A DNA stretch of 64,000 nt, taken from Plantibacter sp. VKM Ac-2880. Its GTDB lineage: Bacteria; Actinomycetota; Actinomycetes; Actinomycetales; Microbacteriaceae. Location of the stretch: NCBI RefSeq assembly GCF_015351235.1, contig NZ_JADKSJ010000001.1:2125668-2189667 (forward strand), written 5' to 3'. Of this stretch, positions 44,016-53,043 are shown piece by piece. Each line of letters begins with the position of its first letter. The first letter of the stretch is position 1. Under the pieces are notes generated by a model. That model was not told where the DNA came from, ran no database searches, and worked only from the letters and a program-made list of their open reading frames with translations. The translations under genes were made by a program, and so were the position numbers.

Positions 44016-45440
44016 TCAGACGCCGTAGTACAGCTCGAACTCGAACGGGTGCGGGCGCTGGGCCAGCGGCTTGATCTCGTTCTCGCGCTTGTACTGGATC
44101 CAGGTCTCGATGAGCTCCGGCGTGAAGACGTTGCCGGCGAGCAGGAACTCGTGGTCCGCCTCGAGTGCCTCGAGTGCGGCGCCGAGCGACGCGGGCACCT
44201 GCGGGATGTTCTTGGCCTCCTCGGGGGGAAGCTCGTAGAGGTCCTTGTCGACGGGCTCGTGCGGCTCAATGCGGTTCTTGATGCCGTCGAGGCCAGCCAT
44301 CAGCTGCGCGGCGAACGCGAGGTACGGGTTGCCGGAGGCGTCGGGCGCGCGGAACTCGATGCGCTTCGCCTTCGGGTTCGTGCCCGTGATCGGGATCCGG
44401 ATCGACGCCGAGCGGTTGCCGGCCGAGTAGACCAGGTTGACCGGAGCTTCGAAGCCCGGGACGAGGCGGTGGTAGGAGTTCACCGTCGGGTTCGTGAAGG
44501 CGAGGACCGCGGGAGCGTGCTTCAGCAGACCACCGATGTACCAGCGGGCGAGGTCGGAGAGGCCGCCGTAGCCGTTCTCGTCGTAGAAGAGCGGCTTGCC
44601 GTCACTCCAGAGCGACTGGTGCGTGTGCATGCCCGAACCGTTGTCACCGAAGAGCGGCTTCGGCATGAAGGTCGCGGTCTTGCCCCACAGCTCAGCCGTG
44701 TTCTTGACGATGTACTTGAACTTCAGGATGTCGTCAGCCGCGGCGACCATGGTGTCGAAGCGGTAGTTGATCTCGGCCTGGCCGCCGGTGCCCACTTCGT
44801 GGTGAGCGCGCTCGAGGATGAGGCCGGCGTCGATCAGCTTGAGGCTGATGTCGTCGCGGAGGTCGGCCTGCTTGTCGACGGGGCTGACGGGGAAGTAGCC
44901 ACCCTTGTACGGCGTCTTGTTGCCGAGGTTGCCGCCCTCTTCGGCGCGACCGGTGTTCCAGGCTCCCTCTTCGGAGTCCACCGAGTAGAAGCTCGAGTGC
45001 TGGTTCACCTCGTAGCGGACGTCGTCGAAGATGTAGAACTCTGCTTCGGGGGCGAAGAACGCGGTGTCGGCGATGCCGGTCGAGGCGAGGTACTTCTCAG
45101 CCTTCTTGGCGACCTGACGCGGGTCCTTCGAGTAGATCTCGCCGTTGCGGGGGTTGTAGATGTCGAACACCATGATGAGCGTGCGCTCGGCACGGAAGGC
45201 GTCGATGTAGGCGGTGGAGACATCCGGGATGAGCTGCATGTCGGACTCGTGGATGTTGGCGAAGCCACGGATGGACGAGCCATCGAAGAGCTGGCCGACG
45301 GTGAAGAACTCCTCGTCGACGGTGCTGGCCGGGATGTTGAAGTGCTGCTGCACGCCGGGAAGGTCCGTGAAGCGGATGTCGAGGAACTTGACATCGGTGT
45401 CCTTGATGAACTTGAGCACTTCGGAAGAATCACTGAACAT
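44016..45440 (-). CDS. glnA: Glutamine synthetase type I-beta
   Basis: A 474-residue main ammonia-assimilating enzyme (glutamate + NH3 + ATP to glutamine), a cytosolic dodecamer. [55 protein letters not shown] and the latch region with [12 protein letters not shown] are present. [10 protein letters not shown] near residue 400 is the adenylylation loop with its target tyrosine, fitting the nearby glnE. The ATG follows TTTGGAGCC. Upstream lie a -10 (45497-45502) and a four-half-site GlnR box (45513-45550). Convergent with glnE. Confidence 0.96.
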   Translation of the reverse strand: MFSDSSEVLKFIKDTDVKFLDIRFTDLPGVQQHFNIPASTVDEEFFTVGQLFDGSSIRGFANIHESDMQLIPDVSTAYIDAFRAERTLIMVFDIYNPRNGEIYSKDPRQVAKKAEKYLASTGIADTAFFAPEAEFYIFDDVRYEVNQHSSFYSVDSEEGAWNTGRAEEGGNLGNKTPYKGGYFPVSPVDKQADLRDDISLKLIDAGLILERAHHEVGTGGQAEINYRFDTMVAAADDILKFKYIVKNTAELWGKTATFMPKPLFGDNGSGMHTHQSLWSDGKPLFYDENGYGGLSDLARWYIGGLLKHAPAVLAFTNPTVNSYHRLVPGFEAPVNLVYSAGNRSASIRIPITGTNPKAKRIEFRAPDASGNPYLAFAAQLMAGLDGIKNRIEPHEPVDKDLYELPPEEAKNIPQVPASLGAALEALEADHEFLLAGNVFTPELIETWIQYKRENEIKPLAQRPHPFEFELYYGV

Positions 45441-45496
45441 GTGAATGGCTCCAAATGGGGTTGGTACAGGGAGGCTGCACAGCGCAGCCACCTGTG

Positions 45497-45502
45497 AGAC
45501 TA
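45497..45502 (-). promoter_or_regulatory. -10 element TAGTCT of glnA
   Basis: On the minus strand, 10 bases downstream of the GlnR box, leaving a leader of about 50 bases before the glnA ATG. Confidence 0.5.
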
Positions 45503-45512
45503 CGGGGAGGGG

Positions 45513-45550
45513 GTTACCCCGCCATGACACCCATGTTTCGTGGATGTTAC
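45513..45550 (-). promoter_or_regulatory. GlnR binding site (four half-sites) in the glnA promoter
   Basis: On the minus strand the half-sites read GTAAC-N6-GAAAC-N6-GTCAT-N6-GTAAC, starting every 11 bases (45550, 45539, 45528, 45517). This is the actinobacterial GlnR a-site/b-site arrangement (gTnAC-n6-GaAAC, repeated). It covers the -35 region of glnA and lies 18 bases from the divergent RDD-gene -10. Confidence 0.75.
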
Positions 45551-45567
45551 GAGAATCCCCGCCCGAA

Positions 45568-45573
45568 TAGAAT
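45568..45573 (+). promoter_or_regulatory. -10 element TAGAAT, leaderless start of the RDD gene
   Basis: Ends six bases before the GTG at 45580. Confidence 0.5.
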
Positions 45574-45579
45574 GGCACA

Positions 45580-46011
45580 GTGCCCCAGACCCCGCAGAAT
45601 CCACGGACCTTCGGTGAGCTTCCTCCCAGTGCCTTCCCTGGCGAACGGCTCGGGCTTCCCGAGAGCGGCGTCCGTTCGGTCGCGCGGGTCGGGCGGCGCA
45701 TCATCGCCCTCGTGATCGACTGGGCTCTCGCCGTGGTGCTCTCCGTCGCCTTCTTCGCCTACGACGCCACGGCGACGCTCGTCATCTTCGCGATCATGCA
45801 GCTCGTGTTCATCCCCACGATCGGTGGCAGCATCGGTCACCGCCTGTGCGGCATGCGGTTGATGCCGCTCACGGGCGGGTGGGTCGGGCTCTGGCGACCC
45901 GTCGTCCGGACGGTGCTCCTGTGCGTCGTCGTGCCGGCGCTCGTCTGGGACTCGGACCAGCGCGGGTTCCACGACAAGGTCGCCGGCACGGTGCTCCTCC
46001 GCGTGCGCTGA
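45580..46011 (+). CDS. RDD-family membrane protein
   Basis: A 143-residue protein. The family name-giving motif is present as [17 protein letters not shown] (R-R-x-x-A-x-x-I-D). Two to three hydrophobic segments lie at about residues 40-60, 65-83 and 105-125, and the C-terminal [12 protein letters not shown] is the second family signature. It is an inner-membrane protein of unknown transport or regulatory role. The GTG start is fixed by the leaderless -10 at 45568. Its promoter backs onto the GlnR box of glnA. Confidence 0.9.
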   Translation: MPQTPQNPRTFGELPPSAFPGERLGLPESGVRSVARVGRRIIALVIDWALAVVLSVAFFAYDATATLVIFAIMQLVFIPTIGGSIGHRLCGMRLMPLTGGWVGLWRPVVRTVLLCVVVPALVWDSDQRGFHDKVAGTVLLRVR

Positions 46012-46038
46012 ATCCGCGTCGACGATCGGTACACGCAG

Positions 46039-46070
46039 CGACGGCCGCCCTCCGGAGAGGGCGGCCGTCG
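46039..46070. terminator. Bidirectional terminator hairpin
   Basis: Perfect 14-bp stem, CGACGGCCGCCCTC / GAGGGCGGCCGTCG, with a four-base CGGA loop, between the convergent RDD and DUF4191 genes. Confidence 0.8.
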
Positions 46071-46105
46071 CGGTTGCGCGGGAGACTCCGCGCGATATCA
46101 GGTGA

Positions 46106-46810
46106 TCAGCGTGCGCGCTGCGGGCGGACCCGCATCGGGTCGACGCCCTTCGGGATCGGGAGCTGGGTGCCGAACGACGACAGGCGGTTGCTCACGGCGA
46201 GCACCTCGGGGTTGGTCAGGGACTTCTTGACCTTCCGGAGGGCACCGGAGAGCTGACGGAGCTGCACGGAGTCGGCGTCGGGGCCGACGTGGAAGACCGT
46301 GATCGGCACGTTCGGGAGGATACGGGTGACCTTGCGCTTCTCGTCCTCGAGCAGGCGTGAGGTCCGCGATCGTGGTCCTTCCGCGATCAGGGCGACGCCG
46401 CCGCGGCCGACGGCACGGTAGATCGCGTCCTGGGTCTTGGGGTTCACGGCGACGGGCATCTCGCTCGTCTGCCACGAGCGTGGTGCTGCACGGAGGACCT
46501 GCCCGACAGCACCCGGTCGACCCTCGATCTGCGTGTAGACGACCTTGTCCGCGCGACGGGTGAGGATGAACAGCGCGGCCAGGATGCCCGCGAGCACGCC
46601 CGCGATGATCCACATGACGAGCGCGAAGATGTTGCCGGCGGAGAACAGCAGCGCCACGGCGATGCCGATGAGCACCGGCAGGATGAACCCACCGAGCATC
46701 AACCACTGCGCCGCCTTGTCGTGGCGACGGGTGAGCTGGAACACCTGCCAGAGCTGCTTGATCCGCCCTGGTTCCTTCTGCGCCGCCGGGGGCGCGTCCT
46801 TCTGAGCCAT
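46106..46810 (-). CDS. DUF4191-family membrane protein
   Basis: A 234-residue protein with an N-terminal basic region and two membrane helices at about residues 38-58 and 62-84 (AAQWLMLGGFILPVLIGIAVALLF, IFALVMWIIAGVLAGILAALF). A soluble C-terminal domain holds GRGGVALIAEGPRSRTSRLLEDEKRKV and ends in a basic tail. The family is widespread in actinobacteria and its function is unknown. TATCCT ends six bases before the ATG. It is frequently found near lipoate genes, and here sucB/lpdA are 2 kb away. Confidence 0.85.
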   Translation of the reverse strand: MAQKDAPPAAQKEPGRIKQLWQVFQLTRRHDKAAQWLMLGGFILPVLIGIAVALLFSAGNIFALVMWIIAGVLAGILAALFILTRRADKVVYTQIEGRPGAVGQVLRAAPRSWQTSEMPVAVNPKTQDAIYRAVGRGGVALIAEGPRSRTSRLLEDEKRKVTRILPNVPITVFHVGPDADSVQLRQLSGALRKVKKSLTNPEVLAVSNRLSSFGTQLPIPKGVDPMRVRPQRAR

Positions 46811-46816
46811 ACACCC

Positions 46817-46822
46817 AGGATA
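46817..46822 (-). promoter_or_regulatory. -10 element TATCCT, leaderless start of the DUF4191 gene
   Basis: Ends six bases before the ATG at 46810 on the minus strand. Confidence 0.5.
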
Positions 46823-46941
46823 GCCGGTGCCGGAGGGTCGTGATGCTGCGATGTGCTCCACAGGAGCACCCCTCCGGTTCCTTGTCCACAACCATCGGTG
46901 TGGACCGAGGCAGCGGATACCGGACGTCACAGGATCGGGGT

Positions 46942-48468
46942 ATGGAAACGTCGATCGATCCGTCCGATGCAGCAGTCACCGTGGCAGGCCGTCGCCTCGT
47001 CAGACGCCTGGGCACCGGCCAGGAGTGGACGGCCTACTCGACGGTGCCCGTCGACGCCGATCCCGCCGGTCGCGGCGGCGGGGTCCTGGCTCCGACCGTC
47101 GTCGATGCGGTGCTGCTCCGCGCCAGGGCGGACGCCGCCGAGCGGGGCCTCTGGCGCCGAACGGCCATCCTGTCGCGTCTCGACCATCCCCACATCGTGA
47201 AACTCATCGATGTCGCCGAGGATCCCGGCGGTCTGCCGTGCCTGCTGGTCGAACGGCTCGCCGGCGGCACGCTGGGGGAGTTGTTGCGACGCCGCGAGTC
47301 GATCGCTCCGGGCGAAGCCGTAACCATCCTGGCTCCGCTGGTCGACGCCGTCCGCGCGGCGCATCTCGCGGGCATCGCTCACGGTGGCATCGCGGCCACG
47401 GCGGTGTCGTTCGCCGCCGACGGTCGACCGGTCCTCGCCGGTTGGTCCCAGGCCGTCGCCGTCGACCGACCCGGTCTCAGCGGCGGGACCGGCCGCCCCG
47501 ACCCGGGGTTCGTCGAGGACTGGTCGGCGTTCTCCAGACTCATGGACGGCGTGCTGCGATCGACGCCGTCCGCCGACCAGCCAACGACCGAGCCGTGGGT
47601 CGCGGAGCTCGCACCAGGACTCGCCGATCATGAGATCGCCAACCGCCTGCAGCAACGGATCCATGCCCTCGCGAGACCCCTGCCGGTCCTCCTGGACCGC
47701 GTCGATCCTCCGACGGGTACCGCAGCCGACGACATCCGTGCCGCCGTCGAACATGACCGGGCGATGCGGGCGACCACGCCGCCGACGAGACGTGCTGCCG
47801 CCGAGGCGAGACGCCGCACGCCCGTGGCGGCGAGGTTTCGTCAGCGTCTCGACGTGCGCCCGGGTCGCCGCTCACCCGTCGCGGCCGCCGACCGCCCGGA
47901 GGCGCGGCGCGGCAGCCCGTCGCGCCGTCGCCTGGTCCTCGGCGGAGCAGGCGCGGCCGTGGTGCTGGCGTCGACCGCGATGGTGCTCCTGCCGCCGGAG
48001 GCGCCGAGCACCGCCGACGCCGGATCGAGCTCGCAGCAGCCCTCGACGCCGGAGCCCCGGTCCTCCACTCCTGCGCCGGTCCCCTCCGTGCAGGCCGATG
48101 CCGCCGCATCCGCCGAGGCCGTAGACGCCGTCGACGCCGTGGAGGGCGATGATCCGCTCGCAGCCGCCCGCGCACTCGTGCTCAGACGCGACCAGTGCCG
48201 TTCGAGTTCGGATGCAACGTGCCTCTGGGAAGCTGTCGAACCGGGATCGCCGTTCGGGGACGAGGAGCAGGTCGGCGACGGGATCGGACCGATCGAGGCG
48301 GCGACCCTGGAGCTCGTCGACCGCCAGGGCGACGCGGCAGTCCTTCGAGGTACGGCCGAGGCTGCGGCCACGGACGACGTTGCGCCGAAACGACGCCAGC
48401 CCGTCACGCTCCTCGTGGTGAGGGGCGAGACGGGCTGGCGTCTGCGGGAGGTCTTCACCGCCGGATGA
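46942..48468 (+). CDS. Membrane-anchored protein-kinase-like protein, probable pseudokinase
   Basis: A 508-residue protein. An N-terminal Ser/Thr-kinase-like domain (about 15-270) keeps the fold outline (RLVRRLGTGQEWTAY, RLDHPHIVKLIDV, LVERLAGGTLGELL) but loses catalytic residues. The HRDxKxxN loop is HGGIAATAV and the DFG is LAGW. A basic linker, one membrane helix at about residues 337-355 (RRLVLGGAGAAVVLASTAMVLL), a Ser/Pro-rich stretch and a small extracellular domain follow. It likely signals by binding rather than phosphorylation. CAGGAT ends six bases before the ATG. Neighbouring genes give no clue to its partner. Confidence 0.8.
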   Translation: METSIDPSDAAVTVAGRRLVRRLGTGQEWTAYSTVPVDADPAGRGGGVLAPTVVDAVLLRARADAAERGLWRRTAILSRLDHPHIVKLIDVAEDPGGLPCLLVERLAGGTLGELLRRRESIAPGEAVTILAPLVDAVRAAHLAGIAHGGIAATAVSFAADGRPVLAGWSQAVAVDRPGLSGGTGRPDPGFVEDWSAFSRLMDGVLRSTPSADQPTTEPWVAELAPGLADHEIANRLQQRIHALARPLPVLLDRVDPPTGTAADDIRAAVEHDRAMRATTPPTRRAAAEARRRTPVAARFRQRLDVRPGRRSPVAAADRPEARRGSPSRRRLVLGGAGAAVVLASTAMVLLPPEAPSTADAGSSSQQPSTPEPRSSTPAPVPSVQADAAASAEAVDAVDAVEGDDPLAAARALVLRRDQCRSSSDATCLWEAVEPGSPFGDEEQVGDGIGPIEAATLELVDRQGDAAVLRGTAEAAATDDVAPKRRQPVTLLVVRGETGWRLREVFTAG

Positions 48469-48498
48469 GGCGGTGATCCCCGGGTGGTCGTGCTGCGA

Positions 48499-49890
48499 TC
48501 AGATCCCGAGCGAGCCGCGGAAGTCGCCTGCTTCGAGGCGGTTCTTCACCTGGACGAGGAAGCGTGCAGCGTCCGCGCCGTCGATGATCCGGTGGTCGTA
48601 GCTCAGGGCGAGGTAGACCGTCGAACGGATGGCGATGGCGTCAGCCCCGTCGACCGTCACGACGACAGGCTTCTTGGTCACGATGCCGGTTCCGAGGATC
48701 GCCGACTGCGGCAGGAACACGATCGGGGTGTCGAAGAGCGCACCCCGCGATCCGGTGTTGGTCAGCGTGAACGTGCCACCGGAGAGTTCGTCGGGCTGCA
48801 GCTTGTTGTCGCGCGTCCGCTGGGCGAGGTCGGCGATCTCCGCGCCGAGCTCCGCGATCGACTTGGAGCCGGAGTCACGGATGACCGGGGTGAGGAGACC
48901 ACGCTCGGTGTCGACCGCGATCGCGAGGTTCTCGGTCTCCGGGTAGACGATCTGATCGCCGTCGACCGTGGCGTTGATGATCGGGTACGTCTGGAGCGCC
49001 TCGCTGGCTGCGAGGGCGAAGAACGGCAGGAAGGAGAGCTTGTTGCCGGTCTTGGCCAGGAACTCGTCCTTGACGGCCGTGCGCAGTGCGGCGACCTTCG
49101 TGACGTCGACCTCGACGACGCTCGTGAGCTGGGCGGTGCCCTGCATCGAAGCGACGGCGCGCTCGGCTACGACCTTGCGCAGACGCGACATGGCCTTGCT
49201 CGTGCCGCGGAGTTCCGAGACCTGGACGGCGGGTGCCGCTGCGGTCTCGGTGTCGGTCGTGCTGCCGGCACGCTGTGCCTGGAGGACGTCCTCCTTGCGG
49301 ATGCGTCCACCGACACCGGTGCCGGTGACGGTGTTGAGGTCGACCCCGTGCTGGTTCGCCAGGCGGCGGACGAGCGGCGTGACGTAGCCGGAGTTGACGA
49401 CACCGGAGGGCTGCTCGGAAGCAGCAGGTGCCGGAGCAGCGGCGGGAGCCGGAGCGGCAGCAGGTGCCGGAGCCGGAGCAGCGGTCGGAGCCGGAGCAGC
49501 GGTCGGAGCCGGAGCAGCAGCGGGAGCCGGAGCAGCGGCGGGAGCCGGAGCCGGCTCGGGCTCAGGTGCCGGCGCAGGTTCGGGCTCGGCGGCGGGGGCC
49601 TCAGCTGCCGGCTCCGCCGCGGGGGCGGGCTCTTCGGCTGCGGCCGCGCCCGAACCATCACCGATGGTCACGAGGGCGGTACCGACCTCGACGGTCTCGT
49701 CTTCCTGGACGAGGATCGCTTCGATGACACCTGCGACGGGCGAAGGGATCTCGGTGTCGACCTTGTCGGTCGAAACTTCGAGCAACGGCTCGTCGACCTC
49801 CACGGTGTCGCCGACATTCTTCAGCCAGCGGGTGACCGTACCCTCGGTGACACTCTCGCCGAGTGCCGGGAGGCTGACGGATTCGCTCAT
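48499..49890 (-). CDS. sucB: 2-oxoglutarate dehydrogenase complex E2 (dihydrolipoyl succinyltransferase)
   Basis: A 463-residue acyltransferase. One lipoyl domain (residues 1-78) has the modified lysine K43 in [14 protein letters not shown] Pro/Ala-rich swinging linker (about 85-165) is followed by a peripheral subunit-binding domain ([18 protein letters not shown], about 173-205). The catalytic domain ends with the active-site histidine in [17 protein letters not shown] pyruvate-complex role is possible, but the single lipoyl domain and [14 protein letters not shown] start fit SucB. AAAGGAG precedes the ATG. It lies 61 bases downstream of lpdA, so E3 and E2 form an operon. Confidence 0.92.
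   Translation of the reverse strand: MSESVSLPALGESVTEGTVTRWLKNVGDTVEVDEPLLEVSTDKVDTEIPSPVAGVIEAILVQEDETVEVGTALVTIGDGSGAAAAEEPAPAAEPAAEAPAAEPEPAPAPEPEPAPAPAAAPAPAAAPAPTAAPAPTAAPAPAPAAAPAPAAAPAPAASEQPSGVVNSGYVTPLVRRLANQHGVDLNTVTGTGVGGRIRKEDVLQAQRAGSTTDTETAAAPAVQVSELRGTSKAMSRLRKVVAERAVASMQGTAQLTSVVEVDVTKVAALRTAVKDEFLAKTGNKLSFLPFFALAASEALQTYPIINATVDGDQIVYPETENLAIAVDTERGLLTPVIRDSGSKSIAELGAEIADLAQRTRDNKLQPDELSGGTFTLTNTGSRGALFDTPIVFLPQSAILGTGIVTKKPVVVTVDGADAIAIRSTVYLALSYDHRIIDGADAARFLVQVKNRLEAGDFRGSLGI
49422..49560 (-). repeat. Low-complexity direct repeats encoding the E2 swinging linker
   Basis: Imperfect tandem units of GGAGCCGGAGCAGC(A/G)G(C/T)- type, 14-24 bases long, encode Ala-Pro-Ala-rich units of the sucB linker. 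Copy-number variation here would change only linker length. Confidence 0.8.
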
Positions 49891-49951
49891 GACCTTGTCT
49901 CCTTTGAAACCTGTTGTGTGTGCTTTAGCTTATTGGGGTGTTCGGGCCGCG

Positions 49952-51325
49952 TCACAGCGCGTGCAGGGGCTTGCCTGCGAGCGCGAGGAATGCTTCGCCG
50001 AGCGCCTCGTTCTGCGTGGGGTGCGCGTGGATGAGCGGCGCGATGTCCTCCGGGTATGCCTCCCAGTTGACGGCGAGCTGGCCTTCGGCGATGAGCTCGC
50101 CGACGCGGGCACCGATCATGTGGACGCCGATCACCGGACCGTCGTTGACCCGGATGACCTTGACGTTGCCGCTCGTGCCGATGATCTCGCTCTTGCCGTT
50201 GCCGGCGAGGTTGAAGTCGTAGCTCGTGATGTTGTCGGCGCCGTACTGCTCCGCCGCCTTCGCCTCGCTCAGACCGACGGAAGCGATCTCAGGGTCGCTG
50301 TAGGTGACCTTCGGGATGTTGATGTCCTCGATGACGACCGGCTTGAGGCCGGCGATCTCCTCGGCGACGAAGATGCCCTGCTGGAAGCCGCGGTGTGCGA
50401 GCTGGAGGCCGGGGACGATGTCGCCGACGGCGTAGAGGCCGGGGATGTTCGTCTCGAGGCGGTCGTTGGTGATGACGAAGCCGCGGTCGATCGCGACACC
50501 GACCTCCTCGAAACCGAGGCCGGCGGTCGACGGGCCACGGCCGACGGCGACGAGCAGCAGCTCGGCGTCGATGGTCTTGCCGTCTTCGAGCGTGATGTGC
50601 ACGCCCTGGTCGTCCTGCGTGACGCCCTGGAACCGGACGCCGAGTGAGTAGTCGATCCCGCGCTTGCGGAACGCGCGCTCGAGAGCCTTGCTGATGGCCT
50701 CGTCCTCGTTGGGGACCAGGTGGGGGAGCGCCTCGATGATCGTCACCTCGGTGCCGAAGGACTTCCACACGCTGGCGAACTCGACACCGATCACGCCGCC
50801 GCCGAGCACGGCGACCTTCTTGGGCACGAAGTCGAGCTGCAGGGCCTGCTCGCTCGTGATGACACGGCCGCCGATCTCGAGGCCGGGGAGCGAGCGGCTG
50901 TACGAACCCGTCGCGAGGATGACGTTCTTGCCGGTGATGAGGTCGTCGCCGACCTGCACGCTCGTCGGGGAGACCAGACGGCCCTCACCCTCGATCGTGG
51001 TGATGCCACGAGCCTTCACGAGGCCCTGGAGGCCCTTGTACTTCTTCGCGACGATGCCCTCGCGGTACTTCGTGACGCCCTCGATGTCGATGCCCTCGAA
51101 GGTCGACTTGACGCCGAACTTCTCGGACTCGCGGGACGCGTCGGCGACCTCGGCGGAGTGCAACAGCGCCTTGGTCGGGATGCAGCCGCGGTGCAAGCAG
51201 GTGCCGCCGACCTTGTCCTTCTCGATCATGCCGACGGTGAGGCCGAGCTGCGAAGCGCGCAGCGCCGCAGCGTATCCGCCGCTTCCGCCTCCCAGGACTA
51301 CCAGGTCAAAATTCTGCTCGGACAC
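49952..51325 (-). CDS. lpdA: Dihydrolipoyl dehydrogenase (E3)
   Basis: A 457-residue FAD- and NAD-dependent enzyme that reoxidises dihydrolipoamide of the 2-oxo-acid dehydrogenase complexes. FAD is bound by FDLVVLGGGSGGYAAAL. The redox disulfide is in GGTCLHRGCIPTK, NAD is bound by KVAVLGGGVIGVEFAS, and the C-terminal HAHPTQNEAL holds the catalytic His-Glu pair. The GTG follows AGGAG by seven bases; a longer frame upstream lacks a ribosome site. Followed by sucB, and it could also recharge Ohr. Confidence 0.96.
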   Translation of the reverse strand: MSEQNFDLVVLGGGSGGYAAALRASQLGLTVGMIEKDKVGGTCLHRGCIPTKALLHSAEVADASRESEKFGVKSTFEGIDIEGVTKYREGIVAKKYKGLQGLVKARGITTIEGEGRLVSPTSVQVGDDLITGKNVILATGSYSRSLPGLEIGGRVITSEQALQLDFVPKKVAVLGGGVIGVEFASVWKSFGTEVTIIEALPHLVPNEDEAISKALERAFRKRGIDYSLGVRFQGVTQDDQGVHITLEDGKTIDAELLLVAVGRGPSTAGLGFEEVGVAIDRGFVITNDRLETNIPGLYAVGDIVPGLQLAHRGFQQGIFVAEEIAGLKPVVIEDINIPKVTYSDPEIASVGLSEAKAAEQYGADNITSYDFNLAGNGKSEIIGTSGNVKVIRVNDGPVIGVHMIGARVGELIAEGQLAVNWEAYPEDIAPLIHAHPTQNEALGEAFLALAGKPLHAL

Positions 51326-51420
51326 TCCGTTGCTCCTTGTGTGTGCTTCGTGGTCGATCGGAAACCGTCGTGGTGTGTTCGGCGGTGTCGAGGCAGGTCG
51401 AACCGCCCCCATCGACCTTA

Positions 51421-52923
51421 CTACGGGTGGCTAATCTCCTCGGCCATTGCGAGGAGCGTGCGGACCGCGACACCGGTCGGTCCCTTGGCGGTGAACCCGT
51501 ACGCCGCGTCGCCGTTCATGGCGCTGCCGGCGATGTCGAGGTGCGCCCACGGGATGCGGGTCGCCACGCCCTCGGCATCGGTGCGTTCGGGGATGAACTC
51601 CTGGAGGAAGGTCCCGGCGACGAGCATGCCGCCCGCGGTGGTTCCCGGCTTCGCGTTGGCGAGGTCGGCCACGTCCGAGTCGAGCACCCTGCGGAGTTCC
51701 GCTGGGAACGGCATCGGCCAGAAGAGCTCGTCGGCACCGGACCCGGTCGCGATGAGGTCGGTCACGAACGCGGCGTCGCCCATGACCCCGGTGTAGCGGT
51801 TGCCCAGCGCCACCACGGCGGCACCGGTGAGGGTCGCGACGTCGATGATCGCGTCGGGCTCCTCCTCAGCGGCGGCGACCAGGCCGTCGGCCAGGACCAG
51901 ACGGCCCTCGGCGTCGGTGTTGGTGACCTCGACCGTACGACCGCCACGGATCGTGAGGACGTCATTCGGTCGGATCGCGGTCCCGGAGGGGAGGTTCTCG
52001 GCGAGACACAACCAGGCGGTGAGCCTCGTCGGCACTCCCAGGCGCGCGGCGGCGGCCAGGACGGCGAGGACGGTGGCCGCCCCGGTCATGTCGTACTTCA
52101 TGCCGACCATCGACACCGGCGGCTTCAACGACAGCCCACCGCTGTCGAAGGTGATGCCCTTGCCGACGAGCGCGAGGTGCGTTCGAGCCGCCTCCGGGTG
52201 GTAGCTCAGCTTCACGAGACGCGGGGGCCGTGAGGATCCCTGCCCGACCCCGAGGATGCCGCCGAAGCCGTCCTCCGCCAGGCGGGTCTCGTCCCATACC
52301 TCGACCTCGACGTCGAGGCCGTCGACGGCGGCCCGCGCGGCGTCGGCGAAGGTCGCCGGGTAGAGCTCGTTCGGTGGGGTGTTGACGAGGTCCTTGACGA
52401 GCCCGATGGCTTCGGCGACCGCCGCAGCGTGCTGGGCGACATCGATGCCAGGGGCGTCGAGGGCGGGCGGGACGACGACCGTGACGCGCTCGAGGGGGTC
52501 GGGCGCCGACGGCGTTCCGGTGCCCCGGGAAGCGGTGTAGCGGTACGCGCCGATGGCCGCGCCTTCGAGGACGGCTTCCGCTGCCTCCGCCGTCTCCTCC
52601 GTCAATGCGAACGTGATGGAGGTGTGGCCGTCCAGCCCTCGGGTCACCGCGCCTGCGGCGCGACGGAAGGCCGCGGGGTCCGTGTCGGCGCCGAGTCCCA
52701 TGAGGACGAGACCCGCCGCGGTGCCGAATCGATCGGGGAGCCGGCGCACCTGGTCTTCGGCCCCGGAGATACCGAAGGCGGGAAGCTCTGCGGTCAGTAC
52801 CGTGTAGGGCTCGGGAGCGAGGAGTTCCGGGCCGTCCTGGCCCTGCCTCACCGCGAGGACGAGCAACTCGCCCTCGAGCTGCTCCACGGTGGCGGACACG
52901 ACGGACAGTGCGGGGATCGTCAT
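51421..52923 (-). CDS. pepA: Leucyl aminopeptidase (M17)
   Basis: A 500-residue cytosolic two-metal aminopeptidase. The catalytic domain has LVGKGITFDSGGLSLKP, KYDMTGAATVLAVL and the family signature NTDAEGRLVLAD, with the metal and bicarbonate ligands in place; the N-terminal macro-like domain is complete. It releases N-terminal residues in peptide turnover and may double as a DNA-binding protein in some species. TACGAT ends six bases before the ATG; the frame stays open upstream only as an antisense shadow of the PAC2 gene. Confidence 0.95.
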   Translation of the reverse strand: MTIPALSVVSATVEQLEGELLVLAVRQGQDGPELLAPEPYTVLTAELPAFGISGAEDQVRRLPDRFGTAAGLVLMGLGADTDPAAFRRAAGAVTRGLDGHTSITFALTEETAEAAEAVLEGAAIGAYRYTASRGTGTPSAPDPLERVTVVVPPALDAPGIDVAQHAAAVAEAIGLVKDLVNTPPNELYPATFADAARAAVDGLDVEVEVWDETRLAEDGFGGILGVGQGSSRPPRLVKLSYHPEAARTHLALVGKGITFDSGGLSLKPPVSMVGMKYDMTGAATVLAVLAAAARLGVPTRLTAWLCLAENLPSGTAIRPNDVLTIRGGRTVEVTNTDAEGRLVLADGLVAAAEEEPDAIIDVATLTGAAVVALGNRYTGVMGDAAFVTDLIATGSGADELFWPMPFPAELRRVLDSDVADLANAKPGTTAGGMLVAGTFLQEFIPERTDAEGVATRIPWAHLDIAGSAMNGDAAYGFTAKGPTGVAVRTLLAMAEEISHP

Positions 52924-52929
52924 GCTTCC

Positions 52930-52935
52930 ATCGTA
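52930..52935 (-). promoter_or_regulatory. -10 element TACGAT, leaderless start of pepA
   Basis: Ends six bases before the ATG at 52923 on the minus strand. Confidence 0.5.
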
Positions 52936-53031
52936 GGCACGCGCACCGCGGGCCGGACGCGCTGCCGCCGCTGTTCGCTCTCGGCGGTACCAGGAGGGGC
53001 CAGAGGGGCGGAGCCCCACGACACCCCCGTT

Positions 53032-53037
53032 TAGAGT
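53032..53037 (+). promoter_or_regulatory. -10 element TAGAGT, leaderless start of the PAC2 gene
   Basis: Ends six bases before the ATG at 53044. Confidence 0.5.
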
Positions 53038-53043
53038 TGGACC

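Noticed and set aside
44049-45497. 482-codon open frame on the plus strand opposite glnA
   Set aside because: Valine/glutamate/leucine-rich mirror of glnA codons; glnA itself is unambiguous.
49422-49560. Possible CRISPR or satellite array
   Set aside because: The tandem units code in frame for the Ala/Pro linker of sucB and have no spacers.
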